A stretch of 19,480 bases of DNA, taken from assembly GCA_934167305.1 (NCBI GenBank), contig CAKPKQ010000022.1, positions 1 through 19,480 of the forward strand. Direction: 5' to 3'. Positions 15,165 through 19,480 of this stretch are shown here, in pieces. The stretch comes from an uncultured Clostridia bacterium. Lineage in GTDB: Bacteria > Bacillota > Clostridia > TANB77 > CAG-508. Under the pieces are notes generated by a model, which was given only the letters and a program-made list of their open reading frames with translations, ran no database searches and was not told the DNA's origin. How positions within the stretch are numbered: position 1 is the first letter of the stretch; each line of letters begins with the position of its first letter. The translations under genes were made by a program, and so were the position numbers.

Positions 15165-15837
15165 TCATTTTTTTAATTTGTCCTTAGCAATTTCTCCTAA
15201 ATTATGAGTTTTTGAATCTTTCTTTCTAATAAATAATTTTTCTGCCTTCATTACATCTATTGGCTTTATAGTATCTTTTGGATCATCTCTCATTATTTTC
15301 ACAAAATTTTCAGTAGCCTTTAACAAACGTTTTGAAGTATCAAATTGTTTTGTTGTTCTAAGTACATCAACCATTTGTAGAATTTCTTTGCAATATCTAG
15401 GTAAAGTATAATTTAAAAATAGGTAATTAGCATTCGACTTAAACAAATTTATTTCTTCCTCTTTATCTGTTAGCCAAGAAGCTGTAATATACAGATTGTA
15501 TGCTTTAGCATACTGTCCATTATTGCAGTATTGAGTTGCAACAATCAAAACTTTTCTTAGTTCATCACTATAATTGTTAATTATTGCTTGTATTTTGTTA
15601 TCTTTATTCCAAAGTTCAACATTGTTTGCATATCTCATTTCAATTGAACTTTCTATATCATAATTAGCGTAATGGCAAGAAGGGCATTCCAAAATACCAC
15701 TATTTATTCCAGAGATACTACCAACTGGTTTTAAATCAAAGTCCGAATACCCCATACTGAAATTAGATAACCCGTACTCTATATGTATTTTCTTGTCCAC
15801 ATACAGCACATTTATATGTTTTTTCCACAATTTTCAT
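15165..15837 (-). CDS. Zinc-ribbon protein resembling DUF2225, split by a +1 frameshift
   Basis: The main frame (201 codons from 15770 down to a TGA at 15165-15167) carries CPSCHYANYD and an AYNLYITASWL helical region like the DUF2225 family, but lacks the family's N-terminal CxxC. That part is present one frame away: an ATG at 15837, with a GGGGG site upstream, encodes MKIVEKTYKCAVCGQENTYR and hits a stop at 15763-15765. Dropping one G in the GGG run at 15771-15773 joins the two into a 223-residue protein with paired CxxC motifs (10/13 and 51/54). A TTG at 15830 would open the main frame alone but gives unfamiliar residues. Whether this is an assembly error, a mutation or programmed shifting is open. 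First gene of the copper cluster. Confidence 0.75.
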
Positions 15838-15880
15838 TCAAATATCCCCCTTATAATATTTTTTATTTATAAAACAAAAT

Positions 15881-15915
15881 AGGAACCTCACATAATTTTA
15901 TTAGCGAAGGCTCCT
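15881..15915 (-). terminator. Intrinsic terminator of secA
   Basis: On the minus strand AGGAGCC pairs with GGTTCCT (7 bp with one G-U), around a long AT-rich loop, followed by ATTTTGTTTT. It begins nine bases beyond the secA stop codon. Confidence 0.65.
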
Positions 15916-15924
15916 TAGTTTTTC

Positions 15925-18657
15925 TTATTTTCCACAACAGTTTTTATACTTCTTACCACTTCCACATGGACAAGGGTCATTTCTGCCAACTTTTGGTTCG
16001 TTATTTACAACTGGAGTGTTTGATGCTGATGTTCTTGGTGCATTATTATCTGGTTGATTTGCTAAGCCTTCACCTGTAATTTTTACTGAAGATGTTCTTT
16101 GAACATTGCCTTCTCTTTTTCTTGCATTCATTAAGAATTTTACAACATCAGTTTGAATATCTAGGTTCATTTGTTCAAACATATCAAATCCTTCAATTCT
16201 GTATTGAACAACTGGGTCTTTTTGACCATAAGCTTGAAGTCCAATTCCATCTTTTAGTTCATCCATTGCATCTATGTGATCCATCCATCTGTCATCAACT
16301 ATTTTAAGCATAACAACTCTTTCAAGTTCTCTCATCTCTGGTTCGCCAATTTCTTTTTCTTTTTCATTATACAAGCTATGAATTTTATCTTTTAGTTCTT
16401 CTGCTACATCATGTGCTTTAATTCTATCTTTATGAAGCGCATTTAAGTCATCCACTCCATATATTTCTTTAATCTCTTGTTCAAATCCTTCGATATTTAA
16501 ATTGTCTGTATCTGCTAAATACTCGTTAGATGTAGCGTCTGCCAAAGAATCCATCATTTTTGTAATATGTTCTTTTAAGTTCTCTCCATCAAGTACTTTT
16601 CTTCTTTCATCATATATAATAGTTCTTTGTACATTCATAACATCATCATAAGAAAGTACATTTTTACGAATACTAAAGTTTTTGCCTTCTACTTTCTTTT
16701 GAGCATTTTCTACTGCATTAGAAATGATTTTTGATTCAATTGGCATATTTTCATCAGCTCCAAGAGTGTCATAAACTCTTGTAATCATATCTCCTCCAAA
16801 TATCTTCATCAAATCATCATCTAAGCTGATATAGAATCTTGATTCTCCTGGGTCACCTTGACGTCCGCTACGTCCACGAAGCTGATTATCAATTCTTCTT
16901 GACTCATGACGTTCAGTTCCTATAATTTTTAGTCCTCCAGCAGATATTACTTTTTCCTTTTCATCTTTAATTTCATTGTCATACTTTGTTTTAAGCTCTT
17001 TGAATTTATTTCTTGAAGATATTATTTCTTGATCTTCTGTTTCATTAAATGCTGTTGCTTGTTCAATTTGGTCTTCTGAATAGCCAAATTTTCTCATTTC
17101 TTGTTTTGCTAAATATTCACTATTACCTCCAAGCATAATATCGGTACCACGTCCAGCCATGTTTGTTGCAATTGTAACTGTTCCAAACTTACCAGCTTGA
17201 GCTATAATTTCAGCTTCTTTTTCATGGAACTTAGCATTTAATACTTGGTGTTTAATACCTTCTTTTTTAAGCATATTACTTAATTTTTCAGATTTTTCAA
17301 TAGATACTGTACCAACTAATACTGGTTGTCCTTTTTCATTGCTTTTCTTTATATCTTCAATAACAGCTCTATATTTAGCATTTTCATTTTTATAAATAAT
17401 ATCATGATGATCATCACGTATCATTGGTTTATTTGTTGGTATTTCGATTACGTCTAATTTATAAATTTCTTCGAATTCTGCTTCTTCTGTCATAGCAGTA
17501 CCTGTCATACCAGCAAGTTTACCATACATTCTAAAATAGTTTTGGAATGTAATTGTTGCTAATGTTTTTGATTCGTCAGCTATTTTAACATGCTCTTTTG
17601 CTTCAATAGCTTGGTGAAGACCATTATTGTATCTTCTTCCATACATAATTCTTCCTGTAAATTCGTCTACAATAAGAACTTCGCCATCTTTTACTATATA
17701 ATCAATGTCTTTTTTCATAATTCCATGAGCACGAAGAGCTTGGTTTATATTATGCACTAGTTCTGAGTTTTCAATATCATTAAAATTTTCTAAGTTAAAT
17801 TCTTTTTCAGCCTTTTGAATACCTTTTTGGGTTAAAGAAGCTGATTTTGCTTTTAAGTCAACAATATAGTCGTATTTTTCATTATCTTCAGCTTGTTCTT
17901 CATCTTTTATGTCTTCTTCAACTAAAACTTTAGGTGTTAACCTTGAAACAAAACTATCAGCCTTTTTATATAAATCTGATGATTGTGCACCACGTCCAGA
18001 TATAATTAATGGTGTACGTGCTTCATCAATTAAAATACTATCAATCTCGTCGACTATTGCATAATTTAATTCTCTTTGAACTAATTGATTTTTATATATA
18101 ACCATATTATCTCTTAAGTAGTCAAATCCAAATTCGTTATTAGTTCCATAAGTTACATCTGATGCATAAGCTGCTCTTTTGGCATCAGGTTCCATTCCGC
18201 TAATAACTAATCCAACTGTTAAGCCAAGAAATTTGTATAGTTTTCCCATCCATTCACTATCTCTTTTAGCAAGGTAGTCATTAACTGTGACAACGTGTAC
18301 TCCTTTACCTGTTAATGCATTTAAATATACTGGTAATGTAGCAACAAGTGTTTTTCCTTCACCTGTTTTCATTTCTGCAATTCTTCCTTGATGTAAAATG
18401 ATACCACCAATAAGTTGAACATCAAAATGACGCATTCCTAAAACTCTTTTTGAAGCTTCTCTCACAACAGCAAATGCTTCTGGTAAAATATCATCAAGTG
18501 TCTCACCTTTTGCTAATCTATCTTTAAATTCTATTGTTTTATTTCTAAGTTCATCATCTGATAATTTTTGGACTTCAGGTTCTAAACTATTTATTTTCTC
18601 CACTATTGGTTTCACTCTTTTAACTTCTTTTTCACTGTATGTTTTAAATAATCCCAT
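15925..18657 (-). CDS. secA: Protein translocase ATPase SecA
   Basis: A 910-residue motor of the Sec export pathway, pushing preproteins through SecYEG. Walker A MKTGEGKT (96-103), the DEAD-like VDEIDSILIDEA (202-213) followed by TPLIISG, the preprotein-crosslinking region up to about 370, NBD2 with GTVSIEKSE and NMAGRGTDIMLGG, the helical scaffold and wing, and the C-terminal zinc-binding tail CPCGSGKKYKNCC (C896, C898, C907, C908). Length matches a typical SecA1. The start ATG has a GAAGGGA site nine bases upstream and a clear promoter. It stands alone on this strand, terminated before the copper cluster. Confidence 0.98.
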   Translation of the reverse strand: MGLFKTYSEKEVKRVKPIVEKINSLEPEVQKLSDDELRNKTIEFKDRLAKGETLDDILPEAFAVVREASKRVLGMRHFDVQLIGGIILHQGRIAEMKTGEGKTLVATLPVYLNALTGKGVHVVTVNDYLAKRDSEWMGKLYKFLGLTVGLVISGMEPDAKRAAYASDVTYGTNNEFGFDYLRDNMVIYKNQLVQRELNYAIVDEIDSILIDEARTPLIISGRGAQSSDLYKKADSFVSRLTPKVLVEEDIKDEEQAEDNEKYDYIVDLKAKSASLTQKGIQKAEKEFNLENFNDIENSELVHNINQALRAHGIMKKDIDYIVKDGEVLIVDEFTGRIMYGRRYNNGLHQAIEAKEHVKIADESKTLATITFQNYFRMYGKLAGMTGTAMTEEAEFEEIYKLDVIEIPTNKPMIRDDHHDIIYKNENAKYRAVIEDIKKSNEKGQPVLVGTVSIEKSEKLSNMLKKEGIKHQVLNAKFHEKEAEIIAQAGKFGTVTIATNMAGRGTDIMLGGNSEYLAKQEMRKFGYSEDQIEQATAFNETEDQEIISSRNKFKELKTKYDNEIKDEKEKVISAGGLKIIGTERHESRRIDNQLRGRSGRQGDPGESRFYISLDDDLMKIFGGDMITRVYDTLGADENMPIESKIISNAVENAQKKVEGKNFSIRKNVLSYDDVMNVQRTIIYDERRKVLDGENLKEHITKMMDSLADATSNEYLADTDNLNIEGFEQEIKEIYGVDDLNALHKDRIKAHDVAEELKDKIHSLYNEKEKEIGEPEMRELERVVMLKIVDDRWMDHIDAMDELKDGIGLQAYGQKDPVVQYRIEGFDMFEQMNLDIQTDVVKFLMNARKREGNVQRTSSVKITGEGLANQPDNNAPRTSASNTPVVNNEPKVGRNDPCPCGSGKKYKNCCGK

Positions 18658-18694
18658 TGTTTAACTTCCCTTCTAAAATTACATTACTTCGTAA

Positions 18695-18723
18695 ACTATA
18701 TCATTTTTTAGGCAAATTATCAA
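18695..18723 (-). promoter_or_regulatory. Sigma-A-type promoter of secA
   Basis: On the minus strand TTGATA (18718-18723), a 17-base spacer and TATAGT (18695-18700). It gives a leader of about 30 bases. Confidence 0.65.
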
Positions 18724-18794
18724 GGTTATTTGAAATTTAATCATAAAAAATTCACATTACTATTAGTTTATATAAATACAATATTTTACATTGA

Positions 18795-18823
18795 TTGTAC
18801 ATATTTTTTGATTTTATTAATAT
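18795..18823 (+). promoter_or_regulatory. Candidate promoter of the DUF1980-like gene
   Basis: TTGTAC (18795-18800), a 17-base spacer and TAATAT (18818-18823). The leader would be short, about 15-20 bases, beginning near the ribosome site. Confidence 0.4.
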
Positions 18824-18846
18824 ATTGTTACAAAGGTGTGATAAGT

Positions 18847-19389
18847 ATGTTTATTTATAATTTAAAAGTTGATGGAAACAAATTAGGGAAAATTTTCTTA
18901 GGTATTTTATTATGTATTATGATAATAATAACCGCAATTGTCGTTTACCGAATTTTAGGAAACAACTATTTTAAAACTAGTGACAATTCAGAACCACTTA
19001 AGGTTCAAGAGCTAACTGTTAACAACTACACTAATGTTTTAAAAACCGTTCATGATAATATAGATGAATACATTGGAATGAAAATAAAATTTTCTGGTTA
19101 TGTGCATAGAATGATTGACTTTAATGATAATCAATTTGTTTTAGCTAGAAATATGGTTATTTCTTCAGATTTTCAAACAGTTATAGTTGGCTTTTTATGT
19201 GAATGTGATACCGCAAAAGAATTTGCTGATCAGACTTGGATTGAAGTCGAAGGAGAAATTTCAAAAGGCAACTATCATGGTGATATGCCAATTCTAAAAA
19301 TAACTAGCATAACAAAAATTGACAAACCTTCAGATGAATATGTATATCCTCCAGATTCAGCATTTGTTCCAACATCTGCAATATTTTAA
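18847..19389 (+). CDS. Membrane-anchored protein with DUF1980/YcgQ-like C-terminal domain
   Basis: A 180-residue protein: a cytoplasmic N-terminus, one hydrophobic helix at about 15-34, then an extracytoplasmic domain. The domain matches the C-terminal part of DUF1980 (TIGR03943) proteins: TVNNYTNVLKTVHDNIDEYIGMKIKFSGYV, then NQFVLARNMVI, VGFLCECD, WIEVEGEI and PILKITSI, an OB-fold-like pattern. Classical members pair with a permease; no permease gene is seen here, although the window ends nearby. The frame extends upstream to a TTG at 18730, but the ATG at 18847 has AAAGGTG eight bases before it and gives a normal membrane anchor. The cysteine pair often seen after the ARxxxx strand is replaced by SS. 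Confidence 0.75.
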   Translation: MFIYNLKVDGNKLGKIFLGILLCIMIIITAIVVYRILGNNYFKTSDNSEPLKVQELTVNNYTNVLKTVHDNIDEYIGMKIKFSGYVHRMIDFNDNQFVLARNMVISSDFQTVIVGFLCECDTAKEFADQTWIEVEGEISKGNYHGDMPILKITSITKIDKPSDEYVYPPDSAFVPTSAIF

Positions 19390-19408
19390 AACTAAAAAAC
19401 GACTTACA

Positions 19409-19443
19409 AGAATTTCTACGCAGTGCAAACTGCTAGAAATTCT
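19409..19443. other. Strong hairpin with GCAA tetraloop
   Basis: Stem AGAATTTCTA (19409-19418) with TAGAAATTCT (19434-19443), continued by GCAGT/ACTGC after a single bulged C, and closed by a GCAA (GNRA-type) loop at 19425-19428. Fifteen base pairs in all. No U-run follows, so it is not a standard terminator. It lies 19 bases after the preceding stop codon. Confidence 0.55.
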
Positions 19444-19480
19444 AGTAATTCGCATATTTATCTTCTACAGAATTTACTCC

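Noticed and set aside
18730..18846. N-terminal extension of the DUF1980-like protein from a TTG
   Set aside because: No ribosome site precedes the TTG, the candidate promoter lies inside it, and the ATG at 18847 has a good AAAGGTG site.

Overview
The window is AT-rich bacterial chromosome. It looks like a low-GC, endospore-forming Clostridia-type Firmicute, probably an anaerobe. The evidence is acetate kinase, the sporulation genes yabP and yabQ next to a divIC-type gene, strong AAGGAGG ribosome binding sites and very AT-rich intergenic DNA. RF2 is present with a frameshift at an in-frame UGA, and UGA also ends a gene, so the standard bacterial code is in use.

Layout. From 1 to about 3440 genes lie on the plus strand: the 3' end of ackA with a terminator, a tyrosine recombinase paired with a CmpB-type membrane protein, then three very small single-gene units, each with its own promoter-like sequence and hairpin. 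From about 3441 to 4453 I see no gene, only AT-rich DNA with several inverted repeats. From 4514 to 18657 everything is on the minus strand. In transcription order: secA; a five-gene cluster (zinc-ribbon protein, Lgt-like membrane protein, copper chaperone, copper ATPase CopA, HD-domain hydrolase); a two-gene unit of unknown function; prfB; a short aspartate kinase; yabP-yabQ-divIC; and rho. A plus-strand membrane-anchored protein resembling the DUF1980/YcgQ C-terminal domain closes the window.

How the parts work together. Most of the window is housekeeping: translation termination (RF2), transcription termination (Rho), protein export (SecA), division and sporulation (DivIC, YabP, YabQ), and acetate and aspartate metabolism. 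The less ordinary parts are the copper cluster, which includes an Lgt-fold membrane protein with a cysteine motif and a zinc-ribbon gene whose first 22 codons are in a different reading frame from the rest; the prfB leader and its non-consensus frameshift site; an aspartate kinase with no ACT domains; and the tiny single-gene units at 2439-3440. Functions are assigned by recognising motifs by eye; no database search was run.
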